Part shown: positions 16,815 to 26,026 of the stretch, one piece after another | Position numbering within the stretch: the first letter of the stretch is position 1 | How the letters are laid out: every line of letters begins with the position of its first letter | Source: Henriciella sp. | GTDB taxonomy: Bacteria; Pseudomonadota; Alphaproteobacteria; Caulobacterales; Hyphomonadaceae | Direction of reading: 5' to 3' | NCBI RefSeq assembly: GCF_029936995.1 | Contig: NZ_JAPYRE010000003.1 | Span: 62,001-126,000 of the forward strand | DNA: 64,000 nt | Program-made: the position numbers and the translations under genes | The notes under the pieces: generated by a model | Databases searched by the model: none | Seen by the model: only the letters and a program-made list of their open reading frames with translations | What the model was told of the DNA's origin: nothing

Positions 16815-18254
16815 TTAGTCCAGAAGCGAAAGCTGACGTTCCTTGCCGCTTTCATCCCGCATGTGATCGACCAGCCGTGTAGGGTAGCAGCCCGTGAAAC
16901 AATGGTCGGAGAATTGCGGCATGCTTGCGTCCCGCTCAATTCCTATCGCAGCGTAGAGTCCTGGGACGGACAGGAACCCGAGGGTTTCTGTCTTGAGAAA
17001 GTCGCGCATTTCCTCAAGCGAGTGGTTGGCAGCGATCAGTTCGGACTGAGCGGCCATGTCGATGCCGTAGAAATCCGGGTGTGTGATTGGCGGGCTGGCT
17101 GATCGCATATGGACCTCCTTCGCCCCGGCGTCGCGCACCATCTGGACGATCTTCTTGGAGGTGTTACCCCGCACGATGGAGTCATCGACGAGCAGGACGC
17201 GCTTGCCTTCTAGAACAGCCCTGTTGGGCGAGTGCTTGCGCGATATGGAGCGCTGACGTCCTGTCTGGGTCGGTTCGATAAAGGTGCGGCCGACATAGTG
17301 GCTGCGAATAATGCCGAGCTGGAAAGGGATGCCGCTTTCTTCTGAGAAGCCGATCGCGGCTGGCACTCCCGAATCGGGTACGGGCACGATGACATCGACA
17401 TCGGCCGGGTTTTCGCGTGCAAGCTGGCGGCCCATGCGGCGGCGGACTTCATACACGCTGCGCCCCTGCAGGATGCTGTCAGGCCGCGCAAAATAGACGT
17501 ACTCGAAGAGGCAGGGTGCTTCGGGCCGGCGCGGGAAAGGAAAATAGCTTTCCACCCCGTGCTCGGTAATGATCACAACCTCGCCATTCTCGATCTCACG
17601 GATGAATTGCGCGCCGATAATGTCGAGTGCACAGGTTTCCGAAGCGAGTACCCAGCCATCACCGATCTTGCCGAGCACAAGCGGTCGCAAGCCTATTGGA
17701 TCGCGCGCCCCGATCAGCTTCTTGTTAGTCATGCCAAGCAGCGCGTAACCGCCTTCGATATAGGTCAGGGCATCGAGGAAACGGTCGCGCATAAGCGGCT
17801 TCGGGCTTCGGGCGACCAGTTGCAGGACTGTTTCGGTGTCCATGGTCGACTGGAAGATCGCGCCTTTTTCGATGAGATCGCGGCGCAGAGCGCGGGCATT
17901 GGTAATGTTGCCATTGTGCGCGACCGCGAATCCCGAAGAGGCGAGGTCTGCGAAGATTGGCTGGATGTTGCGTGCGGCGGGCTTGCCCTGCGTGGAGTAG
18001 CGGTTGTGGCCAATCGAGGCGTGACCGGGCAGGCGGGCTGTCAGATCACCGCCAAAGTTTTCGCCGACGAGGCCCATATGACGTTCATTATGGAATTTCT
18101 CGCCATCAAACGTGGCGATGCCACAGGCTTCCTGGCCGCGATGCTGGAGGGCATGTAGCCCAAGTGCTGTGAGAAGCGAGGCTTCAGGATGGCCAAAAAC
18201 GCCTACAATGCCACACTCTTCGCGAGGCTTGTCGTCATCATGGTCCCAGATCAT
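16815..18254 (-). CDS. purF: Amidophosphoribosyltransferase
   Basis: PurF, 479 residues, makes 5-phosphoribosylamine from PRPP and glutamine, the first step of purine synthesis. The glutaminase nucleophile is C14 in REECGIVGVFG, so a short propeptide must be removed. The PRPP loop is VLLVDDSIVRGNTSKKIV (about 355-372). At the position of one Fe-S ligand of the Bacillus-type enzyme this protein reads HPDFYGID rather than HPCFYGID, so a 4Fe-4S cluster is unlikely. I chose ATG 18254 because GAGG lies five bases upstream; GTG 18260 is the alternative. The gene is 48 bp downstream of cvpA. Confidence 0.95.
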   Translation of the reverse strand: MIWDHDDDKPREECGIVGVFGHPEASLLTALGLHALQHRGQEACGIATFDGEKFHNERHMGLVGENFGGDLTARLPGHASIGHNRYSTQGKPAARNIQPIFADLASSGFAVAHNGNITNARALRRDLIEKGAIFQSTMDTETVLQLVARSPKPLMRDRFLDALTYIEGGYALLGMTNKKLIGARDPIGLRPLVLGKIGDGWVLASETCALDIIGAQFIREIENGEVVIITEHGVESYFPFPRRPEAPCLFEYVYFARPDSILQGRSVYEVRRRMGRQLARENPADVDVIVPVPDSGVPAAIGFSEESGIPFQLGIIRSHYVGRTFIEPTQTGRQRSISRKHSPNRAVLEGKRVLLVDDSIVRGNTSKKIVQMVRDAGAKEVHMRSASPPITHPDFYGIDMAAQSELIAANHSLEEMRDFLKTETLGFLSVPGLYAAIGIERDASMPQFSDHCFTGCYPTRLVDHMRDESGKERQLSLLD

Positions 18255-18302
18255 CGACACCTCGCTGTCACAAAGTATGGCTGCGAAGTATGCCGCGACC
18301 CG

Positions 18303-18836
18303 TCACTCGTCAAGGGGCATACGCTGCTGAACGCGGTCGCTGACTGCAGGTGCAACCTGTTTCACATATTCCGCGCCATCCATAAGCATTGGATAGGTCT
18401 GGGCATTTCGTATCCATTCCGGAATACGGTCTGCCTCCAGAGCCTGATCAATCAGGAAGACGAAGAAGATTAAGACAATTGCGCCGCGGGCAAAACCAAA
18501 GACGCCGCCGGCCAGCCGGTCAAGAAAACCGACGCCATCAATGCCCTGTATGGATTTGGAGAGAGTTGCACCGAACCAGGCGACAAGGACATAGACCAGC
18601 AGGAAAAACCCGACAAAAAGGATGAGATCAGGCAACCAGTCTGCCGTATCTGAAGGCATGAGACGGGCTAGTGGATCTCGAAAATAGAGCCGTGCATAGT
18701 AGGCTGCTGCAAGAGCGGCGATGAAGGCACCAAGTGTGGCCAGCTCACGCATGAAGCCACGCACCAGCGCCATCAGCGTGGAGATGATCAGCAGGACGAT
18801 CACGATCGCGTCGAAAGCTGTGAGGGCGTCCATCAT
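18303..18836 (-). CDS. cvpA: CvpA-family inner-membrane protein
   Basis: A 177-residue protein with four predicted membrane helices. The segment FDAIVIVLLIISTLMALVRG (about 8-27) and the loop LAGGVFGFARGAIVLIFFVF (about 107-126) match the CvpA (colicin V production) family. The molecular function is not settled; in several bacteria it is linked to envelope stress tolerance. As in most proteobacteria it lies directly upstream of purF. Its ATG overlaps the stop of radA (ATGA, 18833-18836), so the genes are coupled. The C-terminal 35 residues are soluble and acidic. Confidence 0.85.
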   Translation of the reverse strand: MMDALTAFDAIVIVLLIISTLMALVRGFMRELATLGAFIAALAAAYYARLYFRDPLARLMPSDTADWLPDLILFVGFFLLVYVLVAWFGATLSKSIQGIDGVGFLDRLAGGVFGFARGAIVLIFFVFLIDQALEADRIPEWIRNAQTYPMLMDGAEYVKQVAPAVSDRVQQRMPLDE

Positions 18837-20212
18837 GCGTCTGGTTCCGGACCGAGTAAGTCTACCAGTTCAGATAGCCGTGCCAGCCCGGTAACGGTCA
18901 ACCCTTCAATTGTCGGTAAACTGCCTTCGGGGACATAGGCATGCTGGAATCCAAGGCGTTGCGCCTCCTTGAGGCGCTGTTCCATGCGGGCCACCGGCCG
19001 GATCGTGCCAGAAAGGGCGATTTCCCCAAAAAAAACCGATTTTTCAGGTGCGGGTCTGTCTGCAAGCGATGTGAGGAGGGCGGCAGCGGCGGCGAGATCA
19101 CCAGCCGGTTCAGCCATGCGGTATCCGCCAGCCACGGACAGATAGACATCACGTCCACCGAGGGAAACGCCACATCGTGCTTCCAGAACAGCAAGAACCA
19201 TAGCCAGACGATTGGCATCCCAGCCGACAATACTGCGTCGCGGTGTGCCATAGGCGGACTTGGAAACAAGCGCCTGTACTTCCGCCAGGACGGGCCGGGA
19301 ACCTTCCATGGCTGCAAACACGGCGGCGCCCCCAGATGTATCACTATCGCTTGAAAGAAAGAGTGCCGAAGGTTCGCGGGCTGGCGCCAAACCATATGTG
19401 TGCATCTCGAAGATGCCGATCTCGTCGGTGGGCCCGAAGCGGTTCTTAACCGCGCGTAGGATGCGGAACTGGTGCCCTCGCTCTCCTTCGAAATAGAAGA
19501 CAGTGTCAACCATGTGCTCAACGACGCGAGGACCGGCGATCTGGCCTTCCTTGGTCACGTGGCCGACGAGGATCAGTGCGACGCCCGACTTCTTGGCCCA
19601 CCGGGTCAGCTCTTGCGCGCAAGCGCGGACCTGTGCGACTGAGCCGGGTGCCGCTTCGAGGCTGTCGGACCACATGGTCTGGATCGAGTCGATGACAACG
19701 AAATCGGGTTTAGCGGCTTTGAGCGTGGAAAGAACTTTTCGCAAATCTGTCTCGGTCGCCAGGTCGACCGGGCTTTCGGCAACTTTCAGACGGCGGGCGC
19801 GCTCCTGAATTTGGGCAGCAGCTTCCTCACCGGAGACGTAAACGGTCTTCAGGCCGTTGCGTGCCAGCCGAGCAGCGACCTGAAGGAGCAGTGTCGATTT
19901 ACCTATGCCCGGATCACCACCGATCAATGTGGCAGAGGCCGGAACCAGCCCGCCTCCGAAGACGCGGTCGAGTTCATCGACACCGATCACGTTGCGCGCT
20001 GGAGTTTCGCTTGTCGCGTTGAGAGTCGTCAGTTCGGCTTTCCCGGCTTTTCTGGAAAGGGATTTCGGTGAAGCCAGACCGCCGGGTGCGGCCGAAACCG
20101 TTTCCTCCTCTACGAGTGTATTCCAGGCCCCGCAAGCTTCGCAGCGTCCCGCCCATTTGGCATGAACAGCACCACAACTCTGACAGGTAAAAGCGGTAGT
20201 CGATCGGGCCAT
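18833..20212 (-). CDS. radA: DNA repair/recombination ATPase RadA
   Basis: A 459-residue RadA (Sms), a DnaB-like hexameric translocase that drives branch migration. The N-terminal C4 zinc finger is CQSCG...CEACG (about 10-32). Walker A is GGDPGIGKSTLL (about 98-109), Walker B is FVVIDSIQTMW, and the RadA-specific KNRFG motif is at about 258-262. A Lon-protease-like C-terminal domain follows, with SVAGGYRM. It is first in the radA-cvpA-purF-SDR unit and divergent from the urcA-family gene across 157 bp of AT-rich DNA, where its promoter must lie. That spacer includes the dyad AATTAT/ATAATT at 20290-20310. Confidence 0.95.
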   Translation of the reverse strand: MARSTTAFTCQSCGAVHAKWAGRCEACGAWNTLVEEETVSAAPGGLASPKSLSRKAGKAELTTLNATSETPARNVIGVDELDRVFGGGLVPASATLIGGDPGIGKSTLLLQVAARLARNGLKTVYVSGEEAAAQIQERARRLKVAESPVDLATETDLRKVLSTLKAAKPDFVVIDSIQTMWSDSLEAAPGSVAQVRACAQELTRWAKKSGVALILVGHVTKEGQIAGPRVVEHMVDTVFYFEGERGHQFRILRAVKNRFGPTDEIGIFEMHTYGLAPAREPSALFLSSDSDTSGGAAVFAAMEGSRPVLAEVQALVSKSAYGTPRRSIVGWDANRLAMVLAVLEARCGVSLGGRDVYLSVAGGYRMAEPAGDLAAAAALLTSLADRPAPEKSVFFGEIALSGTIRPVARMEQRLKEAQRLGFQHAYVPEGSLPTIEGLTVTGLARLSELVDLLGPEPDA

Positions 20213-20369
20213 GCCGAAAGGGCTAAAGTGATACGAAAAAATATGGAAGCTGCCGATGCATAACTACATATGTAACATTGCTTCGAATTAATTATTGAAA
20301 AACGATAATTTTTGATAGGTTGAAATTGCTCAAGGGAAAGGGTCGATAAAGTGAAATCAAGGAGGACTC

Positions 20370-20699
20370 ATGTCCCGTCACATTCTTGCAAGCGTTATTG
20401 CCGTAACCCTTCTTGCTGGTGCAACTGCACCCGCAGTCGCCGACCAACGTAGCGATCCGCGGTCTATTGAGGTCGATGTTTCCGGAATTGACCTGACCAG
20501 CGATGCGGGTGCGCGTATGGTCATGAAGCGTATTGAACGCGCTGCCGACCGTATATGTGGTGTTCGCAGTGGACTGAAATCACTCGAAGAAGTTCGTTTC
20601 GAAAAGGCATGCGTAGAAGATGCCGTAGAAAATACGCTCCTTTCAATCGGTGATGACCCGGCTCGCCAGGCAGCACTCCGCAAAGTTCGTGAAGGCTGA
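20370..20699 (+). CDS. UrcA-family small secreted protein
   Basis: A 109-residue protein with a Sec signal peptide ending near APAVAD (about 25). The mature part matches the UrcA pattern: DLTSDAGARMVMKRIERAADRICG followed by a second Cys (KACVEDAVENTL). The two cysteines (C64 and C83 by my count) probably form a disulfide in the periplasm. The family is named after a strongly metal-induced gene of Caulobacter crescentus; its function is unknown. A near-perfect Shine-Dalgarno AAGGAGG (20360-20366) implies strong expression. It is a single-gene unit with its own terminator. Confidence 0.8.
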   Translation: MSRHILASVIAVTLLAGATAPAVADQRSDPRSIEVDVSGIDLTSDAGARMVMKRIERAADRICGVRSGLKSLEEVRFEKACVEDAVENTLLSIGDDPARQAALRKVREG

Positions 20700-20722
20700 A
20701 ACTTGCACAGGGCTTCACGAGG

Positions 20723-20760
20723 AAGGCCGTCCGCAAGCCCTGAGGCGGACGGCCTTTCAT
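20723..20760 (+). terminator. Terminator hairpin after the UrcA-family gene
   Basis: The arms AAGGCCGTCCGC (20723-20734) and GCGGACGGCCTT (20745-20756) form a perfect 12-bp stem with a 10-nt loop. The 3' tail TTCATG is only weakly T-rich. It lies 23 bp past the stop, so intrinsic termination is likely. Confidence 0.75.
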
Positions 20761-21035
20761 GTTGACCCTGAGGATGGCTTACACGTTGAATTGAGAGTTT
20801 CCTAAGTGATGGTTAGCTGTGCATTACAGTCGTAACTTTTTCATCATAATATACCCTCTACATCCAAAATTCTGTTCGATCTGTCGAGGTTGTGCCCCCC
20901 AGGCACGTAGACCAGTCGTCTTAGCGGGATGTCGACGGATATGCCGATCAGCGTGTCAGGAGCACGCTTGGTTCTCCATAAGCGCCGACATTTCCGGGTT
21001 TGCGCGTAGCGCGACGCCCGCTAAAGCCGGAGACC
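20761..21035. other. 275-bp non-coding stretch upstream of alr
   Basis: With the terminator just before it, this makes about 336 bp without a gene. I found no convincing short gene or RNA. It carries an AT-rich patch (20835-20870) and should contain the promoter of the alr-mlaEF unit, but no clear -35/-10 pair can be defended. Confidence 0.5.
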
Positions 21036-22097
21036 ATGAGCCTTCAGCCGCGTGCCCGAATTCATACTGCCAATATCGTTGCCAATTGGCGTGCGATTGC
21101 TTCGCTTGCGCCTGACAGCGAAGCAGGAGCTGTGGTCAAGGCCAACGCCTATGGTCATGGTGCCGGTCCTGTCGCACGTGCCCTTCGCAAGGCGGGATGC
21201 AAGACCTTCTTCGTTGCTTATGTAGAAGAGGGGGTGGAGCTGCGGGAATGCATTGGGCCCGATGCTCATATTTTTATCTTCAATGGTGTCGAGCCCGCAG
21301 ATATGCAATTGGTTCAGGATCTGGGACTAGTGCCCGTAATGAACTCGATTCCGGCTCTCAGAGAATGGCTCTCCCGGGGTGGCGCGGGTAAATATGCAGT
21401 TCACATAGATACCGGCATGAACCGGCTTGGAATTCGCGTTGGCGATCTCTCAGAGCTCTTGGATCTGTCGCACACGAATCCACCTCATCACGTCATGTCG
21501 CACCTGGTCGATTCCGATGTGCCGTCTGATCCCTTCAATTCTCGCCAAAGAGATGTTTTTGCCAAGCTGAGTGCAGCTTTTCCAGAGGCGAGAAAAAGCC
21601 TTTCGAATACAGGGGGGTGTTATCTGGGGACGGGCTTCGAATTCGATATCACCCGACCAGGTATTGGTCTCTATGGTGGCGGGCCCACAGCTCCAGAAGG
21701 TATGGAAATATTACCCGGCATGACGCTTGAAGCGCCTATTTTGACGGTGCAGCGTGCTAGCGCGGGTGAAACTGCCGGCTATGGAGCTGAATGGACATTC
21801 AATAGCCCGCGTCTACTGGCGACAGTCGCGCTAGGTTATGGAGACGGGTTTCCTCGCTCAGCTGGAAATACGGGGTATGCAAACCTTGGCGGTTACCACT
21901 GCCCGATTGTCGGGCGGGTCTCGATGGACCTCATCACGATCGATGTCACATCAGCCGCAACCCTTGCCAAACCAGGTATGTTCGCTCAATTCATCGGGGC
22001 TGAGGTTGCGCTTGAAGATCAGGCCAGACTCGCCGGCACCGTCGGCTATGAACTTGTAACGGGATTGGGACATCGTGTCAGACGCATCTATGAGTAA
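21036..22097 (+). CDS. alr: Alanine racemase
   Basis: A 353-residue PLP enzyme that makes D-alanine for peptidoglycan. The PLP lysine is K35 in AVVKANAYGHG. The second catalytic base is the Tyr of the GYGAEW segment (about 250), and the PLP-phosphate region GYGDGFPRS follows. The ATG at 21036 gives MSLQPRARIHTANI; an in-frame start at 21000 is possible but lengthens the protein beyond the conserved fold. The 3' end overlaps the MlaE-type permease gene, so alr and the transporter are probably one transcript. In related alphaproteobacteria alr also lies between dnaB and radA. Confidence 0.93.
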   Translation: MSLQPRARIHTANIVANWRAIASLAPDSEAGAVVKANAYGHGAGPVARALRKAGCKTFFVAYVEEGVELRECIGPDAHIFIFNGVEPADMQLVQDLGLVPVMNSIPALREWLSRGGAGKYAVHIDTGMNRLGIRVGDLSELLDLSHTNPPHHVMSHLVDSDVPSDPFNSRQRDVFAKLSAAFPEARKSLSNTGGCYLGTGFEFDITRPGIGLYGGGPTAPEGMEILPGMTLEAPILTVQRASAGETAGYGAEWTFNSPRLLATVALGYGDGFPRSAGNTGYANLGGYHCPIVGRVSMDLITIDVTSAATLAKPGMFAQFIGAEVALEDQARLAGTVGYELVTGLGHRVRRIYE

Positions 22098-22890
22098 ATC
22101 CGGAGCTCTTCCCAATCCGCTGGCATGGATCGGTCGGGGCGCGATTGCCCTGTTCGCGGAAATCGGTCGCCTCATCATTTATTCTGGCCAGGTCATGTTC
22201 TCGGCCCTGACCCCGCCATGGAACTTGACGCAAATCGGCAAGCAGATGGTCGCCATTGGCTTCTTCTCGCTGCCAGTGGTTGGTTTGTCAGCGGTGTTTA
22301 TCGGGGCAGCCTTGGCGCTCAACATCTATACCGGCGGCAATCGGTTCGGGGCCGAGCAGTTTGTCCCCAATATTGTCGTTCTTGGTATCACGCGCGAACT
22401 TGGTGCCACGATTACTGGTCTCATGCTGGCAGGACGCGTAACGGCCGGCATTGCCGCGGAAATCGGTGCAATGAAGGTAACCGAGCAGATCGACGCACTG
22501 AAAACCCTGTCTGCCAATCCGTTCCGTTACCTTTATGCCCCGCGCTTCCTGGCCGCTTGCATCACGCTTCCCATGCTGGTGCTGGTAGCGGATATCATCG
22601 GCGTGATGGGGGGCTGGCTTGTCAGTGTCTACGGGCTCGATTTCGATTCCACGACCTATATCCGCAACACGATGGATTTCCTGACCATGGAAGATGTTGC
22701 TGTCGGCCTCATCAAGGCGGTGGTCTTCGGCGCGGTCATTGCGATCATGGGCTGCTATCAAGGGTCGAAGTCATCGGCAGGCGCGACTGGGGTCGGTCGT
22801 GCGGCAACCCTGTCCATGGTGGGGGCTGCAGTGCTTGTTCTTGCTGCAAATTACATCATGTCGACGCTCTTCGTGAACATCGGACTATAA
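22075..22890 (+). CDS. MlaE-family ABC transporter permease
   Basis: A 271-residue inner-membrane permease with about five membrane helices. The conserved coupling block ELGATITGLMLAGRVTAGIAAEIGAM (about 103-128, including AEIGAM) and SANPFRYLYAPRFLA are diagnostic of the MlaE/YrbE family, which moves phospholipids between inner and outer membranes with MCE proteins. The start is GTG 22075 or ATG 22090; both overlap the end of alr, by 23 or 8 bp. An MlaF-type ATPase follows 10 bp later. No MCE (MlaD) gene is next to the pair. Confidence 0.88.
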   Translation: MSDASMSKSGALPNPLAWIGRGAIALFAEIGRLIIYSGQVMFSALTPPWNLTQIGKQMVAIGFFSLPVVGLSAVFIGAALALNIYTGGNRFGAEQFVPNIVVLGITRELGATITGLMLAGRVTAGIAAEIGAMKVTEQIDALKTLSANPFRYLYAPRFLAACITLPMLVLVADIIGVMGGWLVSVYGLDFDSTTYIRNTMDFLTMEDVAVGLIKAVVFGAVIAIMGCYQGSKSSAGATGVGRAATLSMVGAAVLVLAANYIMSTLFVNIGL

Positions 22891-22900
22891 GGCGTAAGCG

Positions 22901-23665
22901 ATGACCCAACCGATCCTCGAGCTGAAAGACGTAGAGAAAAGCTTTGGCAGCAACCATGTCCTGCGCGGTGTGAACATAGATGTAGCGCCCGGTAATTCGC
23001 TTGTCGTTCTCGGCGGCTCCGGCTCAGGCAAGTCAGTGATGTTGAAGAATGCACTTGGCCTGATGAGCCCGGATTCAGGGCGGATCCTGTTTGATGGTGA
23101 GGATGTCACGCATGATCAGGGCAAAGAGCGAGAAGCCATGCGCGCCCGTATTGGTATGCTCTTCCAGTCAGGCGCGCTGTTTGACTCCCTGACCGTGTGG
23201 GAAAATGTCGCCTTTCGTTTACTCAATGCCGAAAAGATGAAGCGTGCCGAGGCGAAGGACCGCGCGATTGCAACCCTGAAGAAGGTCCGTCTCGGCGCCT
23301 CCGTGGCTGATCTCAGACCGGCCGAGATTTCCGGCGGCATGCAGAAGCGTGTGGCGCTGGCGCGTGCCATTATCACCGAGCCCGACCTGATCTTCTTTGA
23401 TGAGCCCACCACAGGTCTCGACCCGATCACGGCCGACGCAATCAATGACCTTATCATTGAGCAGGTGAAGGCGCTGGGAGCCGCCTCCATTTCCATTACT
23501 CATGATATGGCATCGGCTCGCAAGATCGCCGACGAGATTGCGATGTTGTATGAAGGCGAGATTATCTGGCGCGGACCGGCTGACCAGATCGACAACTCCG
23601 GTAATGATCATGTCGACCAGTTTGTCCATGGCCGTGCCGACGGCCCGATCCAGCCCGCGCTCTAG
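22901..23665 (+). CDS. MlaF-family ABC transporter ATP-binding protein
   Basis: A 254-residue ATPase. Walker A is GGSGSGKSVMLKNALG (about 38-53), and the signature is EISGGMQKRVALARA (about 143-157), where the SGGM form replaces LSGGQ as is typical of MlaF. Walker B is DLIFFDEPTTGLDP, and the switch His is in SITHDM. It should pair with the permease directly upstream to drive lipid transport at the inner membrane. It is the last gene of the alr unit and converges with dnaB 19 bp away. Confidence 0.9.
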   Translation: MTQPILELKDVEKSFGSNHVLRGVNIDVAPGNSLVVLGGSGSGKSVMLKNALGLMSPDSGRILFDGEDVTHDQGKEREAMRARIGMLFQSGALFDSLTVWENVAFRLLNAEKMKRAEAKDRAIATLKKVRLGASVADLRPAEISGGMQKRVALARAIITEPDLIFFDEPTTGLDPITADAINDLIIEQVKALGAASISITHDMASARKIADEIAMLYEGEIIWRGPADQIDNSGNDHVDQFVHGRADGPIQPAL

Positions 23666-23684
23666 CGGGACATTTTACAAGGGC

Positions 23685-25172
23685 TTATTCGAATTCCCCA
23701 TCCGGCACCGGGCGTTCGAGATTGCCGAATCGGGTCGTGTTGGCATCGAAGGCGAGGGTAACGCGACCGATCGGGCCGTGGCGTTGCTTGCCGATAATGA
23801 CTTCTGCCGTGCCGTAGACTTCATCCATGCGCTGGCGCCATTTCGTCCATTTTTCGCCGGCATTCGGGTCATCCGGCGAAGCCTGAGGCTCGGTGCGCTC
23901 AAGGTAATAGGACTCGCGATATACGAACATCACGACGTCGGCGTCCTGTTCGATAGAGCCGGATTCGCGAAGGTCTGACAGTTGCGGGCGTTTATCGTCA
24001 CGTTGTTCGACCTGTCGCGAGAGCTGGGACAGGGCAATGACCGGCACATTGAGGTCTTTGGCGAGGGCTTTCAGCGACATCGTGATCTGGGTGATCTCCT
24101 GCACGCGCGAGTCGCTCGCCTTGCCTGATGTGGAGGTCAGCAGCTGGAGATAGTCGATCACGATCATGTCGAGGCCGACCGTGCGTTTCAGGCGCCGGGC
24201 ACGAGCCGAAAGCTGGCTGACAGAGATACCGCCCTGGTCATCAATGTAGAGGGGAAGGTTCTGAAGCTCTTCGGTGGCTTCCCGAATCTTCTCGAAGTCA
24301 TGCTTGTCGAGATCGCCCTGACGGATGCGGTGAGCATTGATGCTGGTTCGTTCGGCGATGATGCGCGTCGCCAGCTGCTCGGATGACATTTCCAGTGAGA
24401 AAAAAGCGACGACGGCACCGTCCACTGTTTTCTTCGAACCATCTTCCTGTGTCTCGCGCCGGCAGGCATGGGCAGCATTGAAAGCGATGTTCGTCGCAAG
24501 CGTCGTCTTACCCATTGATGGGCGACCGGCGAGGATAACGAGGTCGGACGGGTGAAAGCCACCTAGTTTCTGGTCGAGATCGTCAAGATGTGAGGCGATG
24601 CCGGCGATCTTTCCGTCACGCTGATAGGCGGCTTCGGCCATGTGCAGCGACTCTTTGAGCGCTGAAGCGAAGGTATGAAACCCGCGGCCCGACGAACCCC
24701 GGTCGGCAAGGTCGAACAGGGAGCGCTCGGCCAGTTCCAGCTGGCGGTCGCCGTTCTCGTCAGGTGCAGGGGTGTGGGCGCGCTGCTGCACACTCGCGCC
24801 AATATCGATCAGTTCCCGCCGCATCGCCAGATCGCGGATCATGTGAGCGTAGTCAGAGATTTCTGGTCCGAACGCTGCTGATTGCAGGAGTTCACCAAGA
24901 TAGGCGGCCCCGCCGATGTCCTTCAGCTTGTCGGCCTTTTCAAAGTGTTCGCTGAGCGTGATGCCGTCAGCCACGCGGCCGGACTGAATCATGGTCGAGC
25001 AGACCTCGAATATTTCCTGATGGGGAATCGAGTAGAAATCTGTCGGGCGCAGAATGTCGGCGACGCGCTGGAAGGCGTTATTGTCATAAAGCACCGCACC
25101 TATCACGGCGGCTTCAGCCGACAGGTTGTGCGGGGCCTCGATTGTCGAGGGCGGATTGGACATATCGTTCAT
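23685..25172 (-). CDS. dnaB: Replicative DNA helicase DnaB
   Basis: A 495-residue DnaB. The N-terminal helical domain (about 10-140, EAAVIGAVLYDNNAF) is the primase-interaction part. The RecA-like domain has Walker A GRPSMGKTTLATNIA (about 208-222), MSSEQLATRI, and Walker B MIVIDYLQLL, followed by the conserved SQLSRQVEQR and DLRESGSIEQDADVV. It unwinds DNA at the replication fork. The frame is open to a TTG at 25211; I prefer the ATG at 25172, which has GGTGG upstream, though MSNPP at 25163 is also possible. It lies downstream of rpsF-rpsR-rplI but is separated from them by a strong terminator. Confidence 0.95.
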   Translation of the reverse strand: MNDMSNPPSTIEAPHNLSAEAAVIGAVLYDNNAFQRVADILRPTDFYSIPHQEIFEVCSTMIQSGRVADGITLSEHFEKADKLKDIGGAAYLGELLQSAAFGPEISDYAHMIRDLAMRRELIDIGASVQQRAHTPAPDENGDRQLELAERSLFDLADRGSSGRGFHTFASALKESLHMAEAAYQRDGKIAGIASHLDDLDQKLGGFHPSDLVILAGRPSMGKTTLATNIAFNAAHACRRETQEDGSKKTVDGAVVAFFSLEMSSEQLATRIIAERTSINAHRIRQGDLDKHDFEKIREATEELQNLPLYIDDQGGISVSQLSARARRLKRTVGLDMIVIDYLQLLTSTSGKASDSRVQEITQITMSLKALAKDLNVPVIALSQLSRQVEQRDDKRPQLSDLRESGSIEQDADVVMFVYRESYYLERTEPQASPDDPNAGEKWTKWRQRMDEVYGTAEVIIGKQRHGPIGRVTLAFDANTTRFGNLERPVPDGEFE

Positions 25173-25364
25173 CAGCGCCACCAGTCTGGATTGGTCCGCT
25201 ACATTAGCCAAGCGGTGTAAGGGATTGCAGGCTTGACTCTCATCTTTACGCAGCGTCCGGCATTACATTCCACAGCGGATGGCTCGCTTGTGGAAATCAT
25301 GTTCCCCCGGACTGGCAGGTTTTGTGTCATCAGATGTACCTGATGGCTGGCCCATGGTGAAGGG

Positions 25365-25400
25365 AATAAAAAAGGCCGCGCTCTTGCGGGCGCGGCCTTT
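25365..25400 (-). terminator. Rho-independent terminator of the rpsF-rpsR-rplI operon
   Basis: AAAGGCCGCGC (25371-25381) and GCGCGGCCTTT (25390-25400) form an 11-bp perfect stem with an 8-nt loop. Read leftward it runs into TTTTTTATT. It lies 25 bp past the rplI stop, separating the ribosomal genes from dnaB. Confidence 0.9.
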
Positions 25401-25424
25401 CTGCGTGTGATGAGACGGGAAGAT

Positions 25425-26015
25425 CTATTCTTCTTCAGTCTCGCGTGTTTCTTCTTCAAGCTCGGCAGCGGCTTCGGCACGTTCGGAAGCCTGTTCCGAC
25501 TCGATGCCCTGCTGTTCGGCCTGAAGTGTCTCGATGATGTTCTCGCCGGCAGCCTGGCGCTCGGCTTCTTCCATCGAGCGTGCGACGTTCACGGTAATGT
25601 TCACCAGAACCTCGGCATGAAGGCGAATGCCCATCTCGTAGACCCCGATCGTCTTGATCGGCTGGTCCAGCTTGATCTGGCCGCGTGTAATCTTGAAGCC
25701 CTTCTCAGCGAGGCCTTCGGAGATGTCACGGGTCGAAACCGAGCCGTAAAGATTGCCTGTATCAGAGGACTGACGCAGCAGAACCAAGTCGGTGCCCTCG
25801 AGCGAGTCGCCGGTCTTCTGGGCTTCGGCACGGGCATCAGCATTGCGCTTCTCGATAGCCTCGCGTTCGGCGACGAAGCGGGCGCGGTTCTGATCGTTGG
25901 CAATCAGGGCCTTGCCGCGTGGCAGGAGGAAGTTCCGGGCAAAGCCGTTCTTGACCTGAACCTCTTCACCAAGTTCGCCGAGATTTTCGACGCGTTCTAG
26001 AAGGATGATATCCAT
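25425..26015 (-). CDS. rplI: 50S ribosomal protein bL9
   Basis: A 196-residue L9. The N-terminal RNA-binding domain reads MDIILLERVENLGELGEEV and NGFARNFLLPRGKA, followed by the long connecting helix and the C-terminal domain (about 80-150). The last 45 residues are an extra Glu/Ala-rich acidic tail (ending ELEEETRETEEE), making the protein longer than the usual 148-150; such tails occur in alphaproteobacteria. The start has a good site, AGGAGG, about 7 bases upstream. It is the last gene of the S6-S18-L9 operon, 11 bp after rpsR. The DUF2232 gene often found between rpsR and rplI in rhizobia is absent. Confidence 0.96.
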   Translation of the reverse strand: MDIILLERVENLGELGEEVQVKNGFARNFLLPRGKALIANDQNRARFVAEREAIEKRNADARAEAQKTGDSLEGTDLVLLRQSSDTGNLYGSVSTRDISEGLAEKGFKITRGQIKLDQPIKTIGVYEMGIRLHAEVLVNITVNVARSMEEAERQAAGENIIETLQAEQQGIESEQASERAEAAAELEEETRETEEE

Positions 26016-26026
26016 GAGGTGTCCTC

